Of a stretch of DNA of 15,696 nt, positions 6,406 through 13,412 are shown one piece after another; position 1 is the first letter of the stretch; every line of letters begins with the position of its first letter. The notes beneath the pieces are model-generated. The model made no database searches. It worked only from the letters and a program-made list of their open reading frames with translations, and had not been told where the DNA came from. The position numbers were made by a program, and so were the translations under genes. Location: contig CALFEO010000022.1 of NCBI GenBank assembly GCA_937949995.1, positions 1 through 15,696 of the forward strand, given 5' to 3'. This stretch comes from an uncultured bacterium (GTDB lineage: Bacteria > Patescibacteriota > Patescibacteriia > 2-12-FULL-60-25).

Positions 6406-6700
6406 CGTATAAGTTCATCCCACTACGCCCACGGGCTTCGCGGGACAAGTCAAGTTTAAAGTAGCAAGTTCGTCAAGAGCAACTAAAGCAGTTTATCAAG
6501 ATTAAGGTCTAAAGTTCATCAAGAGTTACTAAAGCAGTTTATCAAGATTAAAGTAACAAGTTCATCAAGTTGAAAGTAAAAAGTTCATCAAGAGTCACTC
6601 AAACTTCTCTTGATGAACTTTAGACTTGACCTGTCCCGCGTAGCTTATTGCGTAGTGGGATGAACTTGTTACTTGGTCAGATAAGCTTTTAGCTTTAGGG
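6406..6700. repeat. Second TTCATCAAG-type repeat block with inverted repeats
   Basis: Repeat block after the Cys-rich gene, no gene seen to 6746. It has a core copy (6418-6454), about two periods of a 46-bp unit (from about 6480 to 6570, ACTAAAGCAGTTTATCAAGA...), a perfect 15-bp stem (6580-6594 with 6607-6621, 12-base loop) and an inverted core (6625-6660). Overall plan and words match the block at 5295-5640, so the Cys-rich gene is bracketed by two related blocks. Confidence 0.85.
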
Positions 6701-6746
6701 GGGGTAGCGGTTTTATTGTTAGACGTTCTGCGTATGGAGTGATAAC

Positions 6747-8018
6747 GTGTCTTTTAGTATGCAGAAAAGTTTATTTGTGCAAAATACGGAGAGTTTTGAT
6801 GGTTATCGACCTTTGGCTGATAGGATGAGGCCGAGGAGTTTTGATGAGGTTTTGGGCCAAGAAGAGCTGACGGGAATCGATTCGTCGTTCAGGGCTTTGA
6901 TTGATAGAGATAAAGTGCCGAGTTGTATTTTTTGGGGTCCGCCCGGAACCGGAAAAACGACTTTGGCGGAAGTCATCGCTTTAACAACCAAGGCGGATTT
7001 TGTTCGCTTGTCTGCGGTTACGGCGGGAGTGCAGGATATTCGTAAAATAGTGGCGGCCGCCAAAGATCGGTTGATGTTGGGAAAGAGAACGATCTTGTTT
7101 ATTGATGAGATTCACAGATTCAATAAAAGCCAACAAGATGCATTATTGCCTCATGTGGAACAAGGAGTTTTGATTTTTATCGGCGCCACTACAGAGAATC
7201 CCAGTTTTGAAGTAAATCAAGCTCTGCTTTCGAGAGCGAGAGTTTTTACTTTGAAAGCATTGAGCGAGTCTGATCTAAAAAACGTTATTAATACAGCTTT
7301 GAGTGATAAAGAGAGAGGGCTGGGACTCGAGAATTTAACGATTGCTGATGAAGCAATTAAGGCAATCGCTCAATTGGCAAATGGTGATGCGAGATCGGCT
7401 TTGAATGTGTTGGAAATGTGCGCCAATGCAACCGTTGCAAGAAAGATTCAACTGATTGATGTTAATGTACTCAAAGATGTTACTCAAAGAACACAAATGG
7501 TATACGATAAGAATGGCGAAGAACATTATAATGTTATCAGTGCTTTGCATAAATCAATGAGAGGTTCTGATGCCGATGCGGCTCTATATTGGCTGGCGAG
7601 GATGTTGGAAGCCGGGGAGGATCCAATATATACGGCACGCCGAATAGTAAGGTTTGCTTCGGAAGATGTTGGATTAGCCGATCCGCAAGCTTTATTGCAA
7701 GCGGTGGCCGCTATGCAGGCTGTAAAATTGATAGGCTATCCGGAGTGTACCGTACATTTGGCGCAGGCTGTTGTATATTGCTCCAGAGCTCAAAAATCCA
7801 ACATGTTATATACGGCTTATAATCAAGCGGCCAAAGATGCCAGAGAGACTTCGAGCCTAGGTGTGCCATTGCATTTGCGCAACGCACCGACCAAACTTAT
7901 GAAGAATTTGGGTTATGGAAAAGATTACAAATATAATCCCAATTTTACAGAACCCGTTGATCAAGATTATTTACCGGACGAGCTTAAGGAGAGGAAATAT
8001 TTAACTAACAGCCACTAG
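6747..8018 (+). CDS. rarA: Replication-associated recombination protein A (RarA/MgsA AAA+ ATPase)
   Basis: 423 residues, normal for the family. It has Walker A GPPGTGKTT (64-72), Walker B LFIDEIHRF (117-125), sensor 1 GATTENPSF (146-154), an SRARVF arginine-finger segment (162-167) and GDARSALN as sensor 2 (about 213-220), then the C-terminal tetramerisation region. RarA works at stalled replication forks and interacts with single-strand DNA and SSB in other bacteria. Start is GTG 6747, supported by GGAG at 6736-6739 with a 7-base gap; an in-frame ATG at 6759 is possible but has a poorer site. The stop TAG (6016 in the first CTAG repeat word, 8016-8018) lies inside the CTAG repeat that follows, so the repeat appears to have set the C-terminus. 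Confidence 0.95.
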   Translation: MSFSMQKSLFVQNTESFDGYRPLADRMRPRSFDEVLGQEELTGIDSSFRALIDRDKVPSCIFWGPPGTGKTTLAEVIALTTKADFVRLSAVTAGVQDIRKIVAAAKDRLMLGKRTILFIDEIHRFNKSQQDALLPHVEQGVLIFIGATTENPSFEVNQALLSRARVFTLKALSESDLKNVINTALSDKERGLGLENLTIADEAIKAIAQLANGDARSALNVLEMCANATVARKIQLIDVNVLKDVTQRTQMVYDKNGEEHYNVISALHKSMRGSDADAALYWLARMLEAGEDPIYTARRIVRFASEDVGLADPQALLQAVAAMQAVKLIGYPECTVHLAQAVVYCSRAQKSNMLYTAYNQAAKDARETSSLGVPLHLRNAPTKLMKNLGYGKDYKYNPNFTEPVDQDYLPDELKERKYLTNSH

Positions 8019-8070
8019 CTACTAGCCGCTAGCTACTAGCCACTAGCCACTAGCTACCAGCTACTAGCCA
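8011..8070. repeat. CTAG-rich repeat overlapping the rarA stop
   Basis: Tandem degenerate words (CCACTAG, CTACTAG, CCGCTAG). The rarA stop codon is the first TAG of the array. An inverted relative, AGCTAGTGGCTGGCGGCTAG, is at 8125-8144. Same family as 4088-4158. Confidence 0.8.
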
Positions 8071-8096
8071 TACCAACAATCCAACGGTTTTCGTAG

Positions 8097-8117
8097 GGAT
8101 AAACCTTGTGTTTATCC
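8097..8117. terminator. Hairpin between rarA and the PBP gene
   Basis: GGATAAAC (8097-8104) pairs with GTTTATCC (8110-8117), perfect 8 bp, loop CTTGT. No T run follows, so termination is uncertain. It lies inside the CTAG inverted repeat and spans a GTG at 8108, which argues against using that GTG as a start. Confidence 0.4.
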
Positions 8118-8175
8118 GCACAGCAGCTAGTGGCTGGCGGCTAGAAGCTGTTGTATGGCTAGAGTATAAAGGCTT

Positions 8176-8184
8176 TGTTATAAT
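8176..8184 (+). promoter_or_regulatory. Extended -10 promoter of the PBP gene
   Basis: TGTTATAAT: perfect TATAAT (8179-8184) with TG one base before. It ends 7 bases before GTG 8192 and overlaps an upstream ATG (8183), which therefore cannot be in the mRNA. Confidence 0.65.
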
Positions 8185-8191
8185 GCTGAAT

Positions 8192-9937
8192 GTGAGGCAG
8201 AGTTATTTGAGAGAGAAGAATGAGATAAGCGACATGAGTCGGAGGTTTTTGTTTTTAACGATTTGCATGCTCATATTATGCTTTGTTATCGCTTTAAGAT
8301 TGGCAAAGATTCAAATATTGGATAATGCCGTTTATCAAGTATTGGCATCGGGGCAACATGATCTGGAGGCCAAATTATTGCCGGAAAGAGGCAGGATTTT
8401 GATTAAAGATTCTTTGGATGGAAAATATTATCCATTGGCCGCAAACAGGGATTCGTGGTTGCTTTACGCTGAACCCAAAAATATTAATGATCCCGTTTCC
8501 GCGGCGCATGATTTGGCTGATTTATTGGGTATGGCGGATGTGGATTTATTGGCTAAACTGAATAAACCCGAAGATCCCTATGAATTGTTGAATAGAGACT
8601 TGGAACAGGAAAAAATGACAGTTGTTAAAGAGAAAAATATAAAAGGAATCGGTTTTTCCAGATATCGCGCAAGATTATATCCCGAAAAACAAATGGGCGG
8701 TCAGGTTATCGGACTCGTGACGGAGAATGAACAAGGGATCATGCAAGGAAGATATGGCATTGAATCAACATATGAGGATTTATTAGCAGGCAGACCGGGT
8801 TCTTTGTCATTTGAGACTGATGCGGCGGGGAGAAGGATTATTTTTGGGCAAAGTGTGTTAAAAGAAGCGGTTAACGGTTCAGATATTGTTTTAACCCTGG
8901 AAAGATCGGTGCAATTTCAGGCTTGTGAAAAAATAAAACAAGGGGTTTTGCATTATCAGGCTGATAATGGAACCATGGTAATAATGAATTCAAAAACGGG
9001 AGCGATAATGGCTATGTGTTCATATCCTGATTTTGATCCGGCCAATTTAAAAGATGTTGCCGATGTAGCGGTTTTTAACAATCCGGCAACTTTTACGGCT
9101 TATGAACCGGGGTCGGTTTTTAAGGCCATTACCATGGCGGGAGGCATTAATGAAAATAAAGTCAATCCGGCAACCACTTATGAGGATTTCGGTTTTTTGG
9201 AGATAGATGATTTTAAGATAAAAAATTCGGATGGCAAAGTTCACGGTATAAAAACCATGACTGAAGTATTAGATGAATCTTTGAATACGGGTTCGGTATT
9301 TGTGCAAAAACAATTGGGTAAAGCGGTTTTTAGGGATTATGTTAAAGCTTTCGGTTTTGGCGAAAAAACCGACGTGGGATTAAGGCCGGAATCGGCCGGG
9401 GATATCAAGTCTTTGGATAATAAGGGCGATATTTTTGCGGCAACGGCTTCGTACGGACAAGGTATTACGGTAACTCCCATACAATTGGTGGCAGCATTTG
9501 GCGCTTTGGCGAATGAGGGAAAACTTATGAAGCCTTACATAATTTCGGAAATTATTCATGAGGATGGCATCCGAGAAACGACCGAACCGGTATTGGTTAG
9601 AGAGGTGATTTCTCAAAAATCTGCGCAAACCATTACCAGAATGTTGGTTTCCGTGGTAGAGGGTGAGCATGGAAAATTGGCTCAAGTTCCGGGCTATTGG
9701 GTTGCGGGAAAAACGGGCACGGCACAAGTGGCCAAACAAGGGAGCCGCGGTTATGAAGAAAATAAATTTATTACCACTTTTGTCGGTTATGCGCCGGCTG
9801 ATGAACCGGAATTTGTAATGTTAGTTAAATTGGATAATCCCAAAACAGCTAAATGGGCGGCATCAACTTCGGCGCCTATTTTTGGTGATATGGGTAAATA
9901 TTTGTTGAATTATTTGAACATAAAGCCCGCTAGATAA
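8192..9937 (+). CDS. ftsI: Class B penicillin-binding protein (FtsI/PBP2/SpoVD type transpeptidase)
   Basis: 581 residues from GTG 8192. Order: cytoplasmic tail, one membrane helix (about 18-40), dimerisation/linker domain with RGR (66-68), then transpeptidase with SVFK (308-311, nucleophile S308), SLN (363-365) and KTGT (507-510). It crosslinks septal or wall peptidoglycan outside the membrane. No PASTA domains are present. GTG 8192 is chosen because an extended -10 box ends 7 bases before it; longer starts at 8183 or 8108 lie in the promoter or in repeat DNA, and ATG 8234 (residue 15) is the alternative. murF lies 204 bases downstream, as in the dcw cluster, but murE and mraY are absent between them. 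Whether it is the division or elongation enzyme cannot be told. Confidence 0.92.
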   Translation: MRQSYLREKNEISDMSRRFLFLTICMLILCFVIALRLAKIQILDNAVYQVLASGQHDLEAKLLPERGRILIKDSLDGKYYPLAANRDSWLLYAEPKNINDPVSAAHDLADLLGMADVDLLAKLNKPEDPYELLNRDLEQEKMTVVKEKNIKGIGFSRYRARLYPEKQMGGQVIGLVTENEQGIMQGRYGIESTYEDLLAGRPGSLSFETDAAGRRIIFGQSVLKEAVNGSDIVLTLERSVQFQACEKIKQGVLHYQADNGTMVIMNSKTGAIMAMCSYPDFDPANLKDVADVAVFNNPATFTAYEPGSVFKAITMAGGINENKVNPATTYEDFGFLEIDDFKIKNSDGKVHGIKTMTEVLDESLNTGSVFVQKQLGKAVFRDYVKAFGFGEKTDVGLRPESAGDIKSLDNKGDIFAATASYGQGITVTPIQLVAAFGALANEGKLMKPYIISEIIHEDGIRETTEPVLVREVISQKSAQTITRMLVSVVEGEHGKLAQVPGYWVAGKTGTAQVAKQGSRGYEENKFITTFVGYAPADEPEFVMLVKLDNPKTAKWAASTSAPIFGDMGKYLLNYLNIKPAR

Positions 9938-10141
9938 CTATAAGCTTTCAGCTGCCAACAATCAGTCCAATCAACTCCGTTACGATTTAATAATGTTACG
10001 AAGTAACGACTTGGCGGTATCATCATCAGATCATCCGACCTGACAAGTCCGATCATCCGACCTGATATGTCCGACGGTGCGGTTTGTTGCGATTCATCCG
10101 GTTATTGACGAGGTTTTCGGTTTGGCGTAATTTAGATTTAT
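9938..10141. repeat. PBP-murF spacer with 22-bp tandem repeat and small inverted repeat
   Basis: Two adjacent 22-bp units (10029-10050, 10051-10072) that start GATCATCCGACCTGA and differ at two or three bases. Before them is a GTTAC (9995-9999)/GTAAC (10003-10007) hairpin. No gene, strong promoter or Shine-Dalgarno site is visible; TAATTT at 10128-10133 is a weak -10 candidate for murF. Confidence 0.65.
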
Positions 10142-11455
10142 ATGCGAAGAATGCTTGAAAGGTATTTGGGTTGGTGTACGCGCAAGGCTATTGTAAGAGA
10201 TAGGCCGATTGTTGTTGCCATAGGGGGCTCGGTTGGTAAAACTTCGGCAAGGCAGGCGGTGGAAATAGCCATGTCAGGTTTGTTTAAACCTGAAGAGTTT
10301 AGGACTTCGCAAAAAAATTATAACAATGAAATAGGTTTGCCGATTTCGGTTTTTGCCAAAGCAATGCCGGGAAGATATTTATTAAGGTGGTTGGATTTGC
10401 TAATAACGGCAACCGGATATGCCATTGGTTTCAATAAATTAACCATGAGATATCTTGTTTTGGAAATGGGGGCTGATCATCCCGGAGATTTGGATTACCT
10501 ATTAAACATCGCTCCACCGCAGGTTGCAATTATCACGGCCATGGGAGCAGAGCACATCGAGTATTTCGGGTCTGTTGCTGAAGCCGTCAAAGAGGAGCAA
10601 AAAATATTGCAAGCATTACCAATCGATGGAGAAGCGATTTTGAATTTGGATGATGAATCAACTCGGAATTCACGAACTTTAGCTCCAAGCGAAATAGTCG
10701 GATTTGGTAAAAACACCGAAGCTGTTGCCAAAATAGAAAGTACAAAAATTGTTTACGATCAAGAAAATTTTGTAAATTCGGGTTTGGAAGTTTCCATTAA
10801 AATCATGGGTTATCATGACTTTACGTTTGTATTGCGTGGAGTATTTGGTGAACCTCATGCTTATGCCGCGGCTTCGGCTTTGGCCTTTTGTTTGGCAATG
10901 GATCATGATGTGAAGCCGGCGGTTGCAAAAATGATGCAGGATTATAAGGGCGCCGCAGGCAGAACGAGGTTGATTAAAGGAATCAAAAAGACCGTAATTT
11001 TGGATGATACTTACAATGCTCAACCGCAGGCTATGACCTCCGCAATACGTGATTTGGTACGATTTCCTGTCGTTGCCGGAGGAAGAAGGATAGCCGTCTT
11101 GGGAGATATGCTTGAACTCGGTGATTTGGCTCAAAAAGAGCATGAAGCTATAGGCAAGCAGATTGCTGAATCAAATATTGACTTGTTGATTTGTTGTGGT
11201 ACACTGGGGCGTATTATCGGAGATATGGCTATTATTCATGGTATGAATGAAGCCAAAGTCACGGTAATGGAAAACAGTGAAAAAGCGGGTTATTATTTAC
11301 AGCAAGAAGTAATCGGGCCAGGGGATGTGATTTTGGCAAAAGGCTCACAAAGTATGCGAATGGAAAAGGTGGTAAAAGAATTGATGGCCGAACCAATGCG
11401 GGCGCAGGAATTGCTGGTAAGACAAACTCCGGAGTGGCTAACGAAGTTTCGCTAG
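10142..11455 (+). CDS. murF: Mur ligase, UDP-MurNAc-tripeptide-D-Ala-D-Ala ligase type (MurF)
   Basis: 437 residues. It begins almost directly with the ATP-binding domain: P-loop GGSVGKTS (28-35), EMGADHPGDL (108-117), GAEHIEYFGS (135-144), then GRTRLIKG (273-280), DDTYNAQPQAM (288-298) and VLGDMLELGD (319-328), all typical of MurF. The N-terminal UDP-binding domain (about 80-90 residues in E. coli MurF) is replaced by about 20 residues. The segment PGRYLLRWLDLLITATGYAI (76-95) is unusually hydrophobic and could touch the membrane. The enzyme adds D-Ala-D-Ala to the cytoplasmic muropeptide precursor. A 7-bp hairpin (11442-11448 with 11461-11467) spans the stop. Downstream of the PBP gene, consistent with wall synthesis. 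Other Mur ligases are less likely given TYNAQP. Confidence 0.88.
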   Translation: MRRMLERYLGWCTRKAIVRDRPIVVAIGGSVGKTSARQAVEIAMSGLFKPEEFRTSQKNYNNEIGLPISVFAKAMPGRYLLRWLDLLITATGYAIGFNKLTMRYLVLEMGADHPGDLDYLLNIAPPQVAIITAMGAEHIEYFGSVAEAVKEEQKILQALPIDGEAILNLDDESTRNSRTLAPSEIVGFGKNTEAVAKIESTKIVYDQENFVNSGLEVSIKIMGYHDFTFVLRGVFGEPHAYAAASALAFCLAMDHDVKPAVAKMMQDYKGAAGRTRLIKGIKKTVILDDTYNAQPQAMTSAIRDLVRFPVVAGGRRIAVLGDMLELGDLAQKEHEAIGKQIAESNIDLLICCGTLGRIIGDMAIIHGMNEAKVTVMENSEKAGYYLQQEVIGPGDVILAKGSQSMRMEKVVKELMAEPMRAQELLVRQTPEWLTKFR

Positions 11456-11500
11456 CGCTCAACTTCGAAATAATAAAGAATAAAAAAATAAATAATAAAG

Positions 11501-11608
11501 ATCGAACCATGAACGTCGAACGTTGAATGTCTAACGTCGAACGTCTAATGTCGAACGTCGAACTACGGATTATTAACCACGAATTACGAAATTAGAAATA
11601 CGAATTAC
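11501..11608. repeat. CGAAC-rich repeat upstream of tRNA-Glu
   Basis: Degenerate units of GAACGTC, CGAACGT, TCTAACG and CGAATTA. The first 28 bases match 4322-4349 with one difference. It ends right before the tRNA; no tRNA promoter is obvious inside it. Confidence 0.75.
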
Positions 11609-11610
11609 GC

Positions 11611-11685
11611 GGCCCGTTCGTCTAGGGGCTAGGACGTCACCCTCTCACGGTGAAAACAGGGGTTCAATTCCCCTACGGGCTACCA
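11611..11685 (+). tRNA. tRNA-Glu (anticodon CTC)
   Basis: 75 bases with encoded CCA. Acceptor GGCCCGT pairs with ACGGGCT (one G-T pair at the end), anticodon stem TCACC/GGTGA with loop CTCTCAC (anticodon CTC, reads GAG), T stem AGGGG/CCCCT with loop TTCAATT. Confidence 0.97.
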
Positions 11686-11711
11686 AAAAAAATCCCTTGT
11701 GGGATTTTTTT
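11686..11711 (+). terminator. Rho-independent terminator of tRNA-Glu
   Basis: AAAAATCCC (ending 11696) and GGGATTTTT (from 11701) pair around TTGT; followed by a T run. It starts at the tRNA 3' end. Confidence 0.88.
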
Positions 11712-11806
11712 GTTACAAAGCTTTACGTATTTGACTTTCCGCGCGATGCTATGGGCGACGCGTCAGGAGGCTGATCAATTAACAAATATCGATTGTGAAG
11801 AGTGCA

Positions 11807-11835
11807 TTGATTAATTTTGATATCTACAGTATAAT
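11807..11835 (+). promoter_or_regulatory. Full -35/-10 promoter of the antiporter gene
   Basis: TTGATT (11807-11812), 17-base spacer, TATAAT (11830-11835). It is the only promoter in the window with a good -35 and standard spacing. Predicted start near 11842 gives a leader of about 100 bases. Confidence 0.7.
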
Positions 11836-11841
11836 CAGCCA

Positions 11842-11940
11842 CGACCGACCGGAATGTGCCGGTTTTTGTTCCGATAATCAGATCGGAACCGGTTGCCGTA
11901 CATTCGAAAACCTTAAAGGTTTTAAAAGAAAGGATTACCA
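11842..11940 (+). ncRNA. Structured 5' leader, possible riboswitch or attenuator
   Basis: Three hairpins lie between the promoter and the antiporter ATG. P1: ACCGG (11848-11852)/CCGGT (11859-11863) followed by five T, terminator-like. P2: GTTCCGAT (11868-11875)/ATCGGAAC (11882-11889), perfect 8 bp. P3: AAAACC (11907-11912)/GGTTTT (11918-11923). CCGGTT of P1 (11859-11864) can instead pair with AACCGG (11887-11892), breaking P1 and the outer part of P2. A Shine-Dalgarno AGGA (11931-11934) follows, 6 bases before the ATG. No known riboswitch consensus was recognised; P2 might alternatively be a DNA operator. Confidence 0.4.
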
Positions 11941-13299
11941 ATGAGTTGGATGGCCGTACTGCCTTTTGCGGGATTGTTGGCTTGTATTGCAATCTTGCCT
12001 CTTATCGGCAAAACCAAACATGCGTGGGAGAAAACAAGTGTAAAATTGTTGACGGCCTTGGTTTTTGGAATGCCAATGGCTCTCTATAGTATTAATAAAG
12101 GCTATGGAGCCGACGTTGCTCATGCGGTTGTTGAATACGTGCAGTTTATTATTTTGCTGGGATCACTGTTTGTAATTTCCGGAGGTATTAATGTCGGCGG
12201 GGATATACAGGCAACTCCGTTAAAAAATACCTTGTTTTTGGCAATTGGAGGATTGCTGGCTTCATTTATCGGTACTACGGGAGCGGCGATGTTGCTTATA
12301 AGGCCTATTTGCGGAACCATCAGTGAACGCAAATATAAAAAACATACCATTATTTTCGCGATTTTCATCATAGCGAATTGCGGAGGTTTGTTAACGCCTT
12401 TGGGCGATCCGCCGTTGTTCTTGGGTATGCTCAGAGGAGTACCGTTTGCTTGGACGTTTACTTTGTTGCCGCAGTGGTTTTTGGTGAACGGTTTGTTGTT
12501 GCTTAGTTATTACGCACTGGATCGCGAAATGTATGCCAAAGAGCCGCGTGATAACATTGTCAGTGATGTCAAAAATATTGTTCCCATCACAGTGAACGGA
12601 AAACAGAATTTTTTGTTTTTGGCAGTAGTGGTAATGTCTGTGGCATTTGTACCAACTCCGTATCGTGAGATTGTCATGCTGGCCGCCGCCGGATCTTCAT
12701 ATTTTTTGACGAATCAAGTGATTCGCCGAGCCAATAATTTTGTCTGGGAACCGATATTGGAAGTCGGAACCTTGTTTATTGGAATATTTTTGGCAATGGT
12801 TCCGGCGCTCATATATTTGCGCCAGATTGCTCCCGGATTGCCGATTAATGCGCTCTCGATATTCGTTTTTACAGGCGGATTGAGCGCCGTACTTGATAAT
12901 GCTCCAACTTACGTAACTTTCTTTGAGATAGCCAAAGAATTTAAGATGGCATCGCCGTCCATTGCCGGAGTGCCGGAAGCTTTGCTACAAGCCATTTCTT
13001 TGGGCGCGGTTTTTGGCGGCGCCATAACTTACATAGGCAATGGACCGAATTTCATGGTTAAATCGGTTGCCGAATCCATGAAAATCGACATGCCTTCGTT
13101 TGGAGGTTATGTGGCTTGGTCGTTCAAACATCTTGTGCCGATTTTGGCCATGATGGCTTTTATTTTTATCGCCAAAGATGATTGGGCGAATGTACTGGGC
13201 GTTGCGGGTGTTTTGGGTATGATTGCCGTGCGTGCCTGGCAAATTGCCAAAAGCAGACCGCCCGCATATATCAGAGCGGCTGCCGGTCGCGAGATTTGA
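11941..13299 (+). CDS. NhaD-type sodium:proton antiporter / IT-superfamily permease
   Basis: 452 residues with about 11-12 membrane helices. Two inverted-repeat-like signature loops are visible: GGLLTPLGDPPLFLG (148-162) and GGLSAVLDNAPTY (312-324), followed by GGAITYIGNGPNF (359-371). These are characteristic of the ion transporter superfamily branch containing NhaD and ArsB-like permeases; Na+/H+ exchange at the cytoplasmic membrane is the best guess, with other cation or anion transport possible. Start is fixed by AGGA at 11931-11934. It has its own strong promoter, a structured leader and its own terminator, so it is a regulated single-gene unit. The polar loop at about 193-222 is cytoplasmic or external; direction is not determined. 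Confidence 0.85.
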   Translation: MSWMAVLPFAGLLACIAILPLIGKTKHAWEKTSVKLLTALVFGMPMALYSINKGYGADVAHAVVEYVQFIILLGSLFVISGGINVGGDIQATPLKNTLFLAIGGLLASFIGTTGAAMLLIRPICGTISERKYKKHTIIFAIFIIANCGGLLTPLGDPPLFLGMLRGVPFAWTFTLLPQWFLVNGLLLLSYYALDREMYAKEPRDNIVSDVKNIVPITVNGKQNFLFLAVVVMSVAFVPTPYREIVMLAAAGSSYFLTNQVIRRANNFVWEPILEVGTLFIGIFLAMVPALIYLRQIAPGLPINALSIFVFTGGLSAVLDNAPTYVTFFEIAKEFKMASPSIAGVPEALLQAISLGAVFGGAITYIGNGPNFMVKSVAESMKIDMPSFGGYVAWSFKHLVPILAMMAFIFIAKDDWANVLGVAGVLGMIAVRAWQIAKSRPPAYIRAAAGREI

Positions 13300-13306
13300 C
13301 TTTGTT

Positions 13307-13336
13307 AACCCGCAGTTTAATTATGCGGGTTTTTTA
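13307..13336 (+). terminator. Rho-independent terminator of the antiporter gene
   Basis: ACCCGCA (13308-13314) pairs with TGCGGGT (13324-13330) around a 9-base loop, followed by TTTTTT. It lies 8 bases after the stop. Confidence 0.9.
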
Positions 13337-13390
13337 TTGAAAAATTACCCTATCATTGCACGTTTATGGAAAAATATGTGATAATGACAA

Positions 13391-13396
13391 TATAAT
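13391..13396 (+). promoter_or_regulatory. -10 box of the bactofilin-like gene
   Basis: Perfect TATAAT ending 16 bases before ATG 13413, giving a leader of about 10 bases with no Shine-Dalgarno site. No clear -35. Confidence 0.5.
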
Positions 13397-13412
13397 AATT
13401 TTCTTTTTTAGT

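Noticed and set aside
8108..8182. N-terminal extension of the PBP from GTG 8108
   Set aside because: Lies in a hairpin and CTAG-type repeat and upstream of the TATAAT box at 8179-8184.
9938..10141. Small RNA or gene in the PBP-murF spacer
   Set aside because: Only a 22-bp tandem repeat and short inverted repeat are visible; no promoter, terminator or open frame with support.
10679..11143. 154-codon open frame on the minus strand within murF
   Set aside because: Antisense shadow of a strongly supported gene, no domain features.
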